A stretch of 64,000 nucleotides of DNA from contig CAIVQG010000051.1 of NCBI GenBank assembly GCA_903907985.1, positions 75,271 to 139,270 on the forward strand, written 5' to 3'. The position numbers and the translations under genes were made by a program. Source of the DNA: an uncultured delta proteobacterium (lineage in GTDB: Bacteria > Desulfobacterota > Syntrophia > Syntrophales > Smithellaceae). Positions 38,442 through 48,552 of the stretch are shown here, in pieces (position 1 is the stretch's first letter; each line of letters starts with the position of its first letter). Under the pieces are notes generated by a model. That model was not told the origin of the DNA. It ran no database searches and saw nothing but the letters and a program-made list of their open reading frames with translations.

Positions 38442-40850
38442 ATGTTTATAAACGTAGCCTTAAATATTCCCGCCGAAAAACTCTTCACTTATGAAGTCCC
38501 GATTAATTTACAAAATCAGATTGCCGTTGGCAAACGTGTTTTTGTCTCCTTCGGCCGGAGAAAGCGTACCGGCTTTATTGTCGAAGTAAATAATTCCTGC
38601 AGTCTGGAAAAAGTAAAATCTATCAGCGAAATCCTTGATGAAGAACCGCTTTTCGGCGAACAGGACCTCCGTTTTTATTCATGGATCGCTAATTATTTTA
38701 TGTATCCGCTGGGTAAAGCACTGGCTGAAATTATCCCTGCCGGTTCGGAAAAGAAAGACTTTCTCTGGATCACACCCTTGCCTTGGATAAATGAAATTCC
38801 CCTTCCGCCGGCACAAAACAAACTTCTGGAATTATTACAGCAATATCCGCAGGGAATTGCTCTGACCGCCCTTACCAAAATCAGCGGGTTAAAAAATATT
38901 TCACCAGTAATATGCAGCCTGCAATTAGCCGGGCTTCTGCAAATTACGGAAAAACAAAACAAACAACTGGCCTTACGCCGGGAAAAATTTGCGACACTCA
39001 AGAATAGTAAAATTGCCGAAGCAAAACTAACAAGAAAACAAGAAGAGCTCATTGCCTTTATGCAGGGAAAAGGGAATATGGCTCTTCCTGATTTAATTCA
39101 ACAGTCCGGTACATCCAGTGCAATCATTAAAAGACTTCAGGAGAAAGGAATGATTGAGCTCTCCGAAACCGAAAAAATTCGCACTGCTGTTATGGAACCT
39201 TTGACATACGAAAACGCAATAAGATTTACTTTAAATTCTCAGCAACAAAAGGCGTTTCTGGAGATTTCTGCTCAGCTGGGAAATAATATTTTTACACCCA
39301 TATTACTGCATGGCGTTACCGGCAGCGGGAAAACCGAAGTCTATTTAAATGCCATTGCCCAGGCACTGGAAAATAACGGCAGTGCAATTTATCTGGTTCC
39401 AGAAATAGCTTTAACCCCGCAGTTAATTTCGCGTATTCAAGGGCGCTTCGACCCCGAGCAGATTGCCATCATGCATAGCGGCATCGCCGAAGCGATCCGC
39501 TACGACCAGTGGCGGCAAATCAAACGCGGCCAGATAAAATTGGTAATCGGCGCCCGTTCCGCCCTTTTTGCGCCGCTGCCGAATTTAAAACTGATTATTG
39601 TCGATGAAGAACACGATGCTTCCTACAAGCAGGATGACCGTCTTTGTTACCATGGGCGTGACCTGGCGGTTGTGAAAGCAAAGATCGACTGCGCTGTCGT
39701 AGTGCTGGGATCAGCCACACCGGGTGTCCGATCGTACTACAATGCCCTCAATAAAAAATATTCCCATCTGGAAATATCAAAGCGGGTGTTGGATAAACCG
39801 CTGCCCGAAATTGAAATTATCGACATGAAAGCGCAGCTGGAAGAACAAGGAAAAGCCCCGATTATTTCCGCTGCGCTAATTGCCGCAATCGAGATGACGC
39901 TTCTGAAAAAAGAACAGGTTTTACTTTTTCTCAACAAGCGCGGTTTTGACACATTTCTGGTTTGTGCGGATTGCGGCTATAATTTTCGCTGCCCCAATTG
40001 TGCCGTATCTCTGAAGAACCATGCTGCCGAAGGTGTTATCAAATGCCATTATTGCAACTACACACAAAAAGCGCTGCCGGTTTGCCCCACATGTCGCGGT
40101 AACCACATTTTGAGCTACGGTGTCGGCACACAAAAACTGGAAGCGGAAATAACAAAACTTTTCCCTGATTCCCACATTTGCCGGATGGATTCGGACACAA
40201 CGAAGGCCAAAGGAGCTCAGGAAAAAATCCTGCAGAAACTCTGGCAGCGGGAAATTGACATTCTGGTGGGCACACAGATGATTACCAAGGGACATGATTT
40301 CCCCTTCATAACCCTGGTCGGTGTTATCTCGGCTGATACATCTTTGAATATGCCTGATTTCCGCGCCGGTGAAAGAACTTTTCAGCAGCTGACGCAGGTT
40401 GCCGGACGCGGCGGACGCGGCAGCACCCCCGGCAAAGTAATCATTCAGACTTTTAATCCACAGCATTACGCTTTAAAGCATGTTCGGAATCACGACTATC
40501 AATCTTTTTATGCAGAAGAAATCGCTTTTCGTAAAGACTTGAAATATCCACCCTTCGGCCGGATTATTAATCTGCGCTTATCAGCAACAAATAAGGAAAC
40601 TCTTCTGGAGCAGGCAAAACTGCTGGGAAAGATGGCAAAAAAACTGCGTGCGCAATTCGGGAACAAAGTAGGAATTATGGGTCCTACGGAATCGCCGCTC
40701 GCGAAAATAAAAGGCCGCTATCGCTGGCAAATGCTGCTCAAAAGCGAGAATGCCCAAGCCCTGCATCAGCTTGCCCGGGAGCTTCTGCAAAAAATGGAAA
40801 AAAGCACGGTGAAGGTTACGGTTGACGTTGATCCGGAAAATTTTATGTGA
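38442..40850 (+). CDS. priA: Primosomal protein N' (replication restart helicase)
   Basis: LLHGVTGSGKTEVYLNAI, IVDEEHDASYKQDDRLCYHGRDLA, CPNCAVSLKNH..CHYCNYTQ, VGTQMITKGHDFPFITLVGVI. Confidence 0.96.
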   Translation: MFINVALNIPAEKLFTYEVPINLQNQIAVGKRVFVSFGRRKRTGFIVEVNNSCSLEKVKSISEILDEEPLFGEQDLRFYSWIANYFMYPLGKALAEIIPAGSEKKDFLWITPLPWINEIPLPPAQNKLLELLQQYPQGIALTALTKISGLKNISPVICSLQLAGLLQITEKQNKQLALRREKFATLKNSKIAEAKLTRKQEELIAFMQGKGNMALPDLIQQSGTSSAIIKRLQEKGMIELSETEKIRTAVMEPLTYENAIRFTLNSQQQKAFLEISAQLGNNIFTPILLHGVTGSGKTEVYLNAIAQALENNGSAIYLVPEIALTPQLISRIQGRFDPEQIAIMHSGIAEAIRYDQWRQIKRGQIKLVIGARSALFAPLPNLKLIIVDEEHDASYKQDDRLCYHGRDLAVVKAKIDCAVVVLGSATPGVRSYYNALNKKYSHLEISKRVLDKPLPEIEIIDMKAQLEEQGKAPIISAALIAAIEMTLLKKEQVLLFLNKRGFDTFLVCADCGYNFRCPNCAVSLKNHAAEGVIKCHYCNYTQKALPVCPTCRGNHILSYGVGTQKLEAEITKLFPDSHICRMDSDTTKAKGAQEKILQKLWQREIDILVGTQMITKGHDFPFITLVGVISADTSLNMPDFRAGERTFQQLTQVAGRGGRGSTPGKVIIQTFNPQHYALKHVRNHDYQSFYAEEIAFRKDLKYPPFGRIINLRLSATNKETLLEQAKLLGKMAKKLRAQFGNKVGIMGPTESPLAKIKGRYRWQMLLKSENAQALHQLARELLQKMEKSTVKVTVDVDPENFM

Positions 40851-40860
40851 CTCCGTTTCC

Positions 40861-40889
40861 AAATCAAAGCGCTATCTTTGTTGGCAGCG
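40861..40889. repeat. Truncated copy of the 18989-19112 palindromic element
   Basis: AAATCAAAGCGCTATCTTTGTTGGCAGCG is the exact reverse complement of 19074-19102 (29/29). Confidence 0.8.
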
Positions 40890-40956
40890 CTTGATCTCGT
40901 GCCCTTTAGTGTTTTTAGAAATGGAATAAAAAACTGTTTCGAGGTATAATCAACCT

Positions 40957-41409
40957 ATGGAAGACCCGAAGGAACCTTTAATCGACCTGGTGGCGGAAAT
41001 TCCTTTTTTTGATTGTTTTGAAAAGACCGAAATCAGCTTGCTTCTGGATGCCGGAACCTGGATAAATGTCACTTCCGGAAACCGGATAATTACCAAAGGA
41101 GAAATTGATCTGCGGATGTTTGTCCTGATTCAGGGACATGCCGAGGTTGTTCTGCAGGAAAAGATTTTAGCAGTCCTGGGCGTCGGAGACATCTTCGGCG
41201 AAGTCGGCTTAATGGGCGCTCCCCGCATGGCTCACGTCGAGACACAAACGGATTGCCTGCTTCTGTCCTTCAACGCTGAACAACTTAACAACCTTCCTTT
41301 AGAGCTCCAGGTGAAATTTCTGAGGCGAATTTTGTTCGCGACATTTGCCCGTCTCCAGAAAATCAATCAGTGGGACTGGCTGCGCCGGCATCCCAAAACA
41401 GATTTGTAA
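40957..41409 (+). CDS. Cyclic-nucleotide-binding domain protein
   Basis: LVAEIPFFDCFEKTEISLLLDAGTWINVTSGNRIITKGEIDLRMFVLIQGHAEVVL...LGVGDIFGEVGLMGAPRMAHVETQTDCLLLSF. Confidence 0.87.
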   Translation: MEDPKEPLIDLVAEIPFFDCFEKTEISLLLDAGTWINVTSGNRIITKGEIDLRMFVLIQGHAEVVLQEKILAVLGVGDIFGEVGLMGAPRMAHVETQTDCLLLSFNAEQLNNLPLELQVKFLRRILFATFARLQKINQWDWLRRHPKTDL

Positions 41410-41436
41410 ATACATTGCAGTGTCTGAGGTTTAACC

Positions 41437-41777
41437 ATGGATGTCTTTTTTTACGAGGCCTTTGCAGAAGAAGAGAAGGCCTTAAAGAGCCAGCTTCGCA
41501 ATGCCATTAACTTCGACTGCACCCCCATGACGATACAGGAAACCGGTCATACCGCCCCGCTGGCACGCATCATCAGCATCAGGACACAGTCTGTTGTTCC
41601 CGCAATCTGGGCGAATAATATCGATGGCATCCTCAGCCGATCTACAGGCTATGACCATCTGCTGACATACCTGACAAACACACAAAGGAAGCAGTTGAGC
41701 GCAAGGCACGGTTTACCGTTGAGCAGATAGTGTACTTTCTGGAACACAAGGATTTTAGATTAAAACTAGTTTTGTAA
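41437..41777 (+). pseudogene. D-lactate/2-hydroxyacid dehydrogenase remnant with internal deletion and frameshift
   Basis: N-terminal MDVFFYEAFAEEEKAL...QETGHTAP..LISIRTQS-like..DGILSRSTGYDHLLTYL, then -1 frame KHTKEAVERKARFTVEQIVYFLEHKDF* resembling the family C-terminus. Confidence 0.75.
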
Positions 41778-41913
41778 TGATTTCCCCCCCCCCACGAAAT
41801 ATTTCTTCCTCGTGCAGGCCTTTAGACCGGGTGACCGTTACTAGGACGAGTCGAAAAGACTTGATCTAGTAAAAATGGTTATTGTGTGGTATTAAATTTA
41901 AGTGGGGAGAAAT

Positions 41914-42330
41914 ATGGCACAGAACGAACAAGTTTCCCGTTATGAAATCAACCGGAACGTGAGGACGATATTCACGCGCCATGATGCCGACCTGACCAGG
42001 ATAGACTACTCCTTTATGGGCAGTACGGTCTATCTCGATGGTGACATTATCAAGCCGGACGGTGATTTTTCCATGCAGGAGATTGAATCCATTGCCAGGG
42101 AGATTTCGGCTATTCCTCATGTGCGCGATGTTCAATTTAATCTCAACAACTTGATAGTGGTCTCTTCCGGTGATTCCTGGCGGGTTACAAGAACTAAGAA
42201 ATCTACATCAACAAAGGGAGTCGCCTACCAGTCAGGTTCGCAGGGCGATTCCACCATTGTTATCGAAAATGCTGAAGATTTAACTGTTGTACTTGATGAT
42301 CTTCAGGCGAACTCAAAAAAAGAAAAGTAA
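41914..42330 (+). CDS. BON-like domain protein
   Basis: NVRTIFTRHDADLTRIDYSFMGSTVYLDGDIIKPDGDFSMQEIESIAREISAIPHVRDVQFNLNNLIV. Confidence 0.6.
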   Translation: MAQNEQVSRYEINRNVRTIFTRHDADLTRIDYSFMGSTVYLDGDIIKPDGDFSMQEIESIAREISAIPHVRDVQFNLNNLIVVSSGDSWRVTRTKKSTSTKGVAYQSGSQGDSTIVIENAEDLTVVLDDLQANSKKEK

Positions 42331-42371
42331 CAGAAATTCGCGAGCGCGTGATTCCCGACAACGCCATTTTT

Positions 42372-43526
42372 TTACTTTGTCCTTATACGCAACGCCGAAA
42401 AAGTATTAATGACGGCAATAATCATTCCCAGCAAAAAGACATACTGATAACCCCATTTTATCCAGATAAAGCCACCAGATAGAGCAACCGTGATAGAAAA
42501 GGCATGATCGATAGTAACACCCATAGTCAGCGTCTGGTTAACGTCTTCCGGTTTCACCGCTATTTTCTGCAGGTAGGTCGCCCGCGCCATGCTCACGGAC
42601 ATCAGCAACTGATCAACAACATAGCAGAAAAAAGCAATATACATGGCGACTGTCTCGGAAAACATATTATTAGAAAAACCGTAACCGAAGCAGATAAAAA
42701 CAAGAATAACGGCCTCGGCCGTAAGGATAAATCTTTCACCGAAGCGATCAATTGCTCTGCCCAGCAGCGGCTTGAAAAAAATCCCAATAATCCCGCCAAT
42801 CATCAGCAATGTAGCCACAATGTGCGTTTTTTGTTTGAAGACAGTTACCAGCACCCAAGGCGCAAAAGTAAGAAATATTTGTTTGCGCGTCCCATAGAGG
42901 ATATTCAACCAGTAAAAAAGCCCGTATTCCTTCTTTAATTTAAATTTTGTTTTAGCGGGGACGGGCTTGTTTTTCTGCATGAGAAATATCAGCAGAGCAA
43001 CCGTCAGAAAACCCAGAGAAGCAAAGATATATGAAATTTTAAAATTGAGATTGCAATACTTGAAACCAATTAAGATGGCAAAGCTGCCGATAATGGCAGA
43101 GATATTGGCAATGCCGCTGAGTTGCCCCAGCCTCCTGCCTGTTTTTCCATCTTGGGCCAACTCCATACCAATGCTCTGGTTCGTCGGAATAAACATGTGC
43201 TGACCTATGCTGAAAATAAAAAGCCAGATCAGCATGATGGAAAAACCGGGCGCATAAATGCCGATAAACAATATCCCGAAGGCACACAAAAGATTGGCCA
43301 GCGCCGCCAAACGCCGGGAACAGAGAAAAAACAGCACTGCTGAGACGAAGACAACTAAAAAACCGGGTAGTTCCCGCGGCAACTCCAGAAACCCGCGCTG
43401 GAAATCGCTGATCGAGAATGTTTCGTTTAAATAATTATTAAATGTAGCATCGACAATACTCTGGGAAAATCCAAAAACAACCATCGCAGCTAAAAATAGT
43501 TGCAAATCCCGCGGTAAGCCGATCAA
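42372..43526 (-). CDS. MFS transporter
   Basis: 12-TM-like hydrophobic pattern; FGFSQSIVDATFNNYLNETFSISDFQRGFLELPRELPGFL, GRAIDRFGERFILTAEA. Confidence 0.85.
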   Translation of the reverse strand: MIGLPRDLQLFLAAMVVFGFSQSIVDATFNNYLNETFSISDFQRGFLELPRELPGFLVVFVSAVLFFLCSRRLAALANLLCAFGILFIGIYAPGFSIMLIWLFIFSIGQHMFIPTNQSIGMELAQDGKTGRRLGQLSGIANISAIIGSFAILIGFKYCNLNFKISYIFASLGFLTVALLIFLMQKNKPVPAKTKFKLKKEYGLFYWLNILYGTRKQIFLTFAPWVLVTVFKQKTHIVATLLMIGGIIGIFFKPLLGRAIDRFGERFILTAEAVILVFICFGYGFSNNMFSETVAMYIAFFCYVVDQLLMSVSMARATYLQKIAVKPEDVNQTLTMGVTIDHAFSITVALSGGFIWIKWGYQYVFLLGMIIAVINTFSALRIRTK

Positions 43527-43624
43527 TCTGTTTTTAATTCGCCCAATAATATTATTAACTCGCCATAATATTTAAAATAAAAATGATTCCTTCTGCTCGT
43601 GAAATAAAGCATCAATCATAATTT

Positions 43625-44080
43625 TTATTTTTGTTTTGATTCTTTCTTCAGCAAATCCAGATAATGCTGTGTAATTCTGTAAACTGCATAATCAATGACG
43701 AGAATCGTACGGGTAATACTGTCAATGGCCTGCTGATGCTCGACAATCGTTATAAAAGTGGCTTGAAATTCTGCAAAAAGCCACATTTGCCGGCGCATCA
43801 TGACCAGTGCATAAATGGCTTCATGCAGAGGGATGCCTTCATTATAACAAGTATTTGCATATTTGAGAAAATAATCCTGAGTCTCTTCAAATGTATTGGA
43901 AGACATCAGCATTCTTCTCAATTGGTGATAAAATTCAACACATCGAGGAATCAACTTCTCCGCTGGTAAATCATGATAATGGGGCGTACGTTCATTTTTT
44001 TTCACTACTTCTACCCATTCTTGGGCAATTACTTCCGCATTCTTCTCAACCAGGTCAATCAATTTAAGTGAAGCCAGCAT
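43625..44080 (-). CDS. RsbRD N-terminal-like sensor protein, copy 1
   Basis: LVEKNAEVIAQEWVEVVKKNERTPHYHDLPAEKLIPRCVEFYHQLRRML...GIPLHEAIYALVMMRRQMWLFAEFQ. Confidence 0.65.
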   Translation of the reverse strand: MLASLKLIDLVEKNAEVIAQEWVEVVKKNERTPHYHDLPAEKLIPRCVEFYHQLRRMLMSSNTFEETQDYFLKYANTCYNEGIPLHEAIYALVMMRRQMWLFAEFQATFITIVEHQQAIDSITRTILVIDYAVYRITQHYLDLLKKESKQK

Positions 44081-44137
44081 AAGTGATCTCCTTTCAAATA
44101 GTGCAAACTGATATCTGATAAAATAAATTCCTCTTGC

Positions 44138-44599
44138 TTATTTCTTCTTGCCTGCTTCTTTTTTCATCAATTCCTGATATTCCTTGGTAATATCATAGGC
44201 GGCATAATCGAATAACAAAATTGTCCGGCTTAGAGTATCTACAGCCTGGCGCTGATCAATACTTGTGGTAAAGATAGATTGAAATTCCACATAGAGCCAG
44301 ATGTTCCGTCGCATCAGAATCAGGGCATAAACCGCCTCATCCAGGGGAATTTTGAGGGCATAACTTTCCCGGGCATAAGTTTTAAAAAAATGTAAAATAT
44401 CCTCGCTTAATTTATCATCGAGAAACATCTTGCTGAAATACTGATAAAATCTTACACACTGGAAAATAATTTTTTGTTCATCGAGCTGTTGATAATATTT
44501 TGTTTTGTTGTTACTGCGGACATCTTTCGCCCATCTTTCTGCCATCTTCTCGGCATGTTGATCAACTAATTCTAAGTACTTAATGGCATACGTCTTCAT
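44138..44599 (-). CDS. RsbRD N-terminal-like sensor protein, copy 2 (tandem paralog)
   Basis: MKTYAIKYLELVDQHAEKMAERWAKDVRSNNKTKYYQQLDEQKIIFQCVRFYQYFSKMFL...IPLDEAVYALILMRRNIWLYVEFQ; start at internal Met preceded by GGAGATC. Confidence 0.65.
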   Translation of the reverse strand: MKTYAIKYLELVDQHAEKMAERWAKDVRSNNKTKYYQQLDEQKIIFQCVRFYQYFSKMFLDDKLSEDILHFFKTYARESYALKIPLDEAVYALILMRRNIWLYVEFQSIFTTSIDQRQAVDTLSRTILLFDYAAYDITKEYQELMKKEAGKKK

Positions 44600-45026
44600 C
44601 ATTGATCTCCTTTTCGTTTGATTAGCGCCGGTTATAATCCCACTGCCTGCCAATTATGCCGTAAAAAAATACACCTTTGTAAATAAAATCATTGTTCTGC
44701 CACATTAATATCCACCATTAATTTCTTTTTTACATCTTAAACCCAGGCAATTAAATTTCTGACAATCTCCTTTTGATGATCTTAATATAAGGCCCCAAGT
44801 TAAAATATTCAATAGAAATTAAAAGAACAATTAAAATTTCGTTGTTCTTGACACATTTTTTTTATTTCCATATATATCTAGACCATTCCGTATTCTAAAT
44901 ATAACGGAGCGCTAGAGGACCCGGCGACACACCGGCGTAAACAGGCATGTACCGGACTTTGCAGGCAGCAAATGCAGCCGACGAGCGCGAAATGCTTTTC
45001 GCTGAAAGCAGAAAGGATATTTATTC

Positions 45027-45965
45027 ATGGCACATCCGCGTATTCTCTTTATGGGAACCCCCGCTTTCGCCCTGCCTGCATTGGAACAACTTCACATTCG
45101 GAACTATCCGGTCATCGGGGTTGTTACGCAACCGGATCGTCCAGCGGGAAGAGGACAAAAAGAAGTAGCCCCGCCGGTGAAGCTCCTGGCCCAAAAATTG
45201 AATCTGCCGGTCTTTCAACCGGATAAAGTAAAAGATCACTCATTCCTGGAAATATTCCATGATCTTAACCCGGAAATGGTTGTTGTGTCAGCTTATGGCC
45301 AGATTTTACCAAAAGCCATAATTGATTTTCCGCATCTAGGATGCCTGAATATCCACCCTTCCCTTCTCCCGAAATATCGCGGTGCAGCCCCGATTAACTG
45401 GACGATTATCCGTGGAGAAACAAAAACAGGTGTAACAATTATGGATATGAACGAAGGAATGGATTCCGGTGATATTCTTTTACAACAAGAAACATTAATT
45501 GCTGCTGCGGAAAATTATGGTCAATTACATGACCGCCTCGCAATTCAGGGAGCAGGTCTGCTGATTGCAGCTATTGAGCAAATGTCCGCCGGCACGGCTT
45601 TGCGCAAACCACAGGACGCTTCAGGAGTAACCTTCGCCCCCCGTTTAAAGAAAGAAACCGGCCGGATAAACTGGAGCTCTGATGCCGGCGATATTGTTAA
45701 TCTTATCCGTGGACTTAGCCCCGATCCGGCAGCTTACACGTCTCTTTCTGGACAGACATTAAAGATTTATGCAGCCGAATCTGAAAAGGACGACCCAAGA
45801 GATACGCCGGGCACAATTGTTACACAGACTAATCGCGGATTGACCGTTGCAGCCGCTGATGGATATGTTTTCCTAAAAGAAATACAACTGGCAGGTAAAA
45901 AAAGGATGTCCGCCCACGATTTTTTGCGCGGCCATCGCCTTAATCCAAAAACAATTTTGGGCTGA
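45027..45965 (+). CDS. fmt: Methionyl-tRNA formyltransferase
   Basis: RILFMGTPAFALPALEQL, VTQPDRPAGRGQKE, GCLNIHPSLLPKYRGAAPINWTIIRGETKTGVTIMDMNEGMDSGDIL. Confidence 0.96.
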   Translation: MAHPRILFMGTPAFALPALEQLHIRNYPVIGVVTQPDRPAGRGQKEVAPPVKLLAQKLNLPVFQPDKVKDHSFLEIFHDLNPEMVVVSAYGQILPKAIIDFPHLGCLNIHPSLLPKYRGAAPINWTIIRGETKTGVTIMDMNEGMDSGDILLQQETLIAAAENYGQLHDRLAIQGAGLLIAAIEQMSAGTALRKPQDASGVTFAPRLKKETGRINWSSDAGDIVNLIRGLSPDPAAYTSLSGQTLKIYAAESEKDDPRDTPGTIVTQTNRGLTVAAADGYVFLKEIQLAGKKRMSAHDFLRGHRLNPKTILG

Positions 45966-45977
45966 AAAGGAGTAGAT

Positions 45978-46760
45978 ATGAAAAAGAGACGCTTTGTTGA
46001 TTTAAGCATCAATATTGAAGCCGGTTTACCAAGTGATCCGCCGATGATGATTCCGAAAATTGACTATATCAATCATGAACTTGGTGCATCTTCCATGATG
46101 GACTTCTTTCCCGGAATTAAAAAAGAAGACTTACCCAACAGTCTAGGCTGGGCGGTGGAATTTGTTCATTTATCTACGCATAGCGGCACACACCTGGACG
46201 CTCCTTATCACTACCACCCGACAATGGATAAGGGCAAACCTTCCGCCACCATCGACGAGATTCCACTGGAATGGTGTTTTGGTGACGGCGTTTTATTGGA
46301 TTTCCGTCATAAGGGCGACGGTGAAAGAATCACTGTTGCCGATATCAAAAAAGCACTGCAAAAGATCAAATACGAAATCAAGCCGTTTGATATCGTTCTT
46401 ATCCAAACCGGTGCGGAGGCTTATTGGGGCACACCGGAATACCTGATTAAGGGCGCAGGAATGGACAGAGAAAGTACGCTTTACCTTACGGAAAAAGGAG
46501 TCAAGGTTGTCGGCATTGACGCTTGGAGCTGGGATCGCCCCCTCCCCTTTCTGGCCAGGGAGTTTCAAGAAAAACATGACCCGCGCGTCATCTGGGAGGC
46601 GCATTTTGCCGGCATTGAAATCGGCTACTGTCATATGGAAAAGATGGCTAATCTTTCCACTATTGGCATTCCTCATGGTTTCCAGATAAGTTGCTTCCCG
46701 ATAAAAATAAAAAGAGCTTCCGCAGGCTGGGTCAGGCCTGTAGCCATTGTGGAGATATGA
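45978..46760 (+). CDS. Cyclase family protein (kynurenine-formamidase-like)
   Basis: VHLSTHSGTHLDAPYHYHP metal-binding motif. Confidence 0.88.
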   Translation: MKKRRFVDLSINIEAGLPSDPPMMIPKIDYINHELGASSMMDFFPGIKKEDLPNSLGWAVEFVHLSTHSGTHLDAPYHYHPTMDKGKPSATIDEIPLEWCFGDGVLLDFRHKGDGERITVADIKKALQKIKYEIKPFDIVLIQTGAEAYWGTPEYLIKGAGMDRESTLYLTEKGVKVVGIDAWSWDRPLPFLAREFQEKHDPRVIWEAHFAGIEIGYCHMEKMANLSTIGIPHGFQISCFPIKIKRASAGWVRPVAIVEI

Positions 46761-48100
46761 AAAAATCAATTCGTCATCTGGCGGTAGACATTCTGGATCA
46801 AGTCCACAGAAGCAATGCCTTCGCGGGTCTTCTTCTTGATGAGTGTCTGGATGCAAATGAGCTTTCCTCAACAGCTGATGGACGCCTGCTGACCCATCTT
46901 GTCTATGGAGTGTTGCGCCTCCGGGATCATCTGGATTGGATATTGGCAAAACTCAGTCGGGGCAATTGGGAGAAAACAGATGAAAGCATTAAAAATATTT
47001 TACGTGTCGGTCTCTTTCAGCTCAAATTCAACGACCGGTTGCCTGCTTTTGCCGTCGTCGATGAAGCAGTAAAAGTTGCCAAAATTGTTGATGCCGCCAA
47101 AAGCGGTCTGGTAAATGCCATTTTAAGAAACTATCTGCGGCACGGCAGCAGCATCGAATTTCCTTCTCTGGAGAAGAACCCGGCTGAATATATTGCAGCG
47201 TTTCATTCCCATCCACTCTGGCTGGTAAAAAGTTGGATTAAAATATTCAGCCTTGCAGATACTCTAGCCTTATGCTCCGCCAATAATGAGTTGCCTCCTT
47301 TGACATTAAGAGTCAACACATTAAAGACTTCCCGAAATGAACTTCAAGAAAATCTCACTACCGCCGGGTTTGATTTAAAAAAGACACCTTTCTCTCCCGA
47401 TGGTCTCATTTCAAATAATTCTTCCTCGCCCATACAGAAAACCAACTTTTTTCAGGAAGGATATCTGCGTCTCCAGGATGAAGCATCACAACTCATTTCT
47501 TATCTATTAAACCCGAAGAGTTCAGAATCAATTCTGGATGTTTGTGCAGGCACCGGCGGCAAAGCAACGCATATGGCGGCAATACTGAAAAACAATGGTA
47601 AAATATTGGCTACCGATTATGACTTAAAAAAAATTGAGGATTTAAAAAAGGACGCCATACGGTTAGGCATAACCTGCATTGAAACGCGCCATGCTGATCT
47701 AACCAACGAGCTGCCGGAATTATTAAAAGAACAATTCGACTCTATTCTGGTGGATGCACCCTGCACAGGACTTGGAACACTACGCCGTAATCCGGAAATT
47801 AAATGGCACACAACAGCCACTGATATCCCTGGTTTTACTCAGACCCAAAATGCTGTCCTCCAAAACGCCTCCTTAGCTGTCCGAAAAGGCGGTCATTTAG
47901 TTTACTGCACCTGCTCACTGCTGCCGCAGGAAAACGAAAATGTTATCAGCAATTTCCTGAAATTAAACCCCCATTTTTCCGCCTGCCCGCCACCCGAATC
48001 AATTCCTGAAAAACTCATCGATTCCAATGGTTATTTCCGGACATTCCCCCACTTACATAATATGGACGGCTTCTTCGCTGCCCGCTTGAAACGAAAGTAA
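46757..48100 (+). CDS. rsmB: 16S rRNA (cytosine-C5)-methyltransferase RsmB
   Basis: ATGA overlap start; NusB-like N-domain; LDVCAGTGGKATHMAAI, VDAPCTGLGTLRRNPEIKW, YCTCSLLPQENENVI. Confidence 0.94.
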   Translation: MKKSIRHLAVDILDQVHRSNAFAGLLLDECLDANELSSTADGRLLTHLVYGVLRLRDHLDWILAKLSRGNWEKTDESIKNILRVGLFQLKFNDRLPAFAVVDEAVKVAKIVDAAKSGLVNAILRNYLRHGSSIEFPSLEKNPAEYIAAFHSHPLWLVKSWIKIFSLADTLALCSANNELPPLTLRVNTLKTSRNELQENLTTAGFDLKKTPFSPDGLISNNSSSPIQKTNFFQEGYLRLQDEASQLISYLLNPKSSESILDVCAGTGGKATHMAAILKNNGKILATDYDLKKIEDLKKDAIRLGITCIETRHADLTNELPELLKEQFDSILVDAPCTGLGTLRRNPEIKWHTTATDIPGFTQTQNAVLQNASLAVRKGGHLVYCTCSLLPQENENVISNFLKLNPHFSACPPPESIPEKLIDSNGYFRTFPHLHNMDGFFAARLKRK

Positions 48101-48490
48101 TTCTTCTTAACAATGGAAAGATCGCTCTATTATGTATTCCACCTTCGGTCTAGCCGCCGAAAATACATGACCCGCCTGTCCGGGAATAAGACGCTTGCGT
48201 TCTCCAGCACTAAATACACCTTGATACTATCTACGGCGAACCCGAGATCAATAAATTAACCTGATCACCTGGAGGTGACTCAGGGGAACAAGCAATCATA
48301 ACACCTCGTGAAAAATAGGCGGACAGACTAAAAGGTAAGCATATTTTCATAAGAACGGATCTCTTGATGTCCATCCGGCGTGGTCAGATGTACCACACAC
48401 CACATTTTGTGTACCAATATTTCATTGACATACAAGACCTAACTTCCTTTATTTCATACATGAATAAGCAATATTTTCTCAAAAAATAAC

Positions 48491-48532
48491 TTGACAAAAA
48501 AAGCATAGTATTATAGTTTGATAATCATCAAA
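48491..48532 (+). promoter_or_regulatory. Promoter/operator of the ArsR-family gene
   Basis: TTGACA at 48491-48496, TATAGT at 48512-48517, overlapping inverted repeat TTTGAT-AATC-ATCAAA at 48517-48532. Confidence 0.55.
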
Positions 48533-48552
48533 GTGAAAGGTCAAGCAGAATT

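Noticed and set aside
39921-40466. 181-aa minus-strand ORF inside priA
   Set aside because: Antisense to conserved helicase motifs, no recognisable family
44947-45168. Plus-strand ORF overlapping the fmt start
   Set aside because: Overlaps Fmt N-terminal catalytic region in another frame; no RBS or family match
46293-46949. 218-aa minus-strand ORF across cyclase and rsmB
   Set aside because: Antisense to two well-supported genes, composition not protein-like
48265-48290. GATCACCTGGAGGTGACTCAGGGG as another GACTGAA-family copy
   Set aside because: Shares only a short stretch with locus B and lacks the heptamer core
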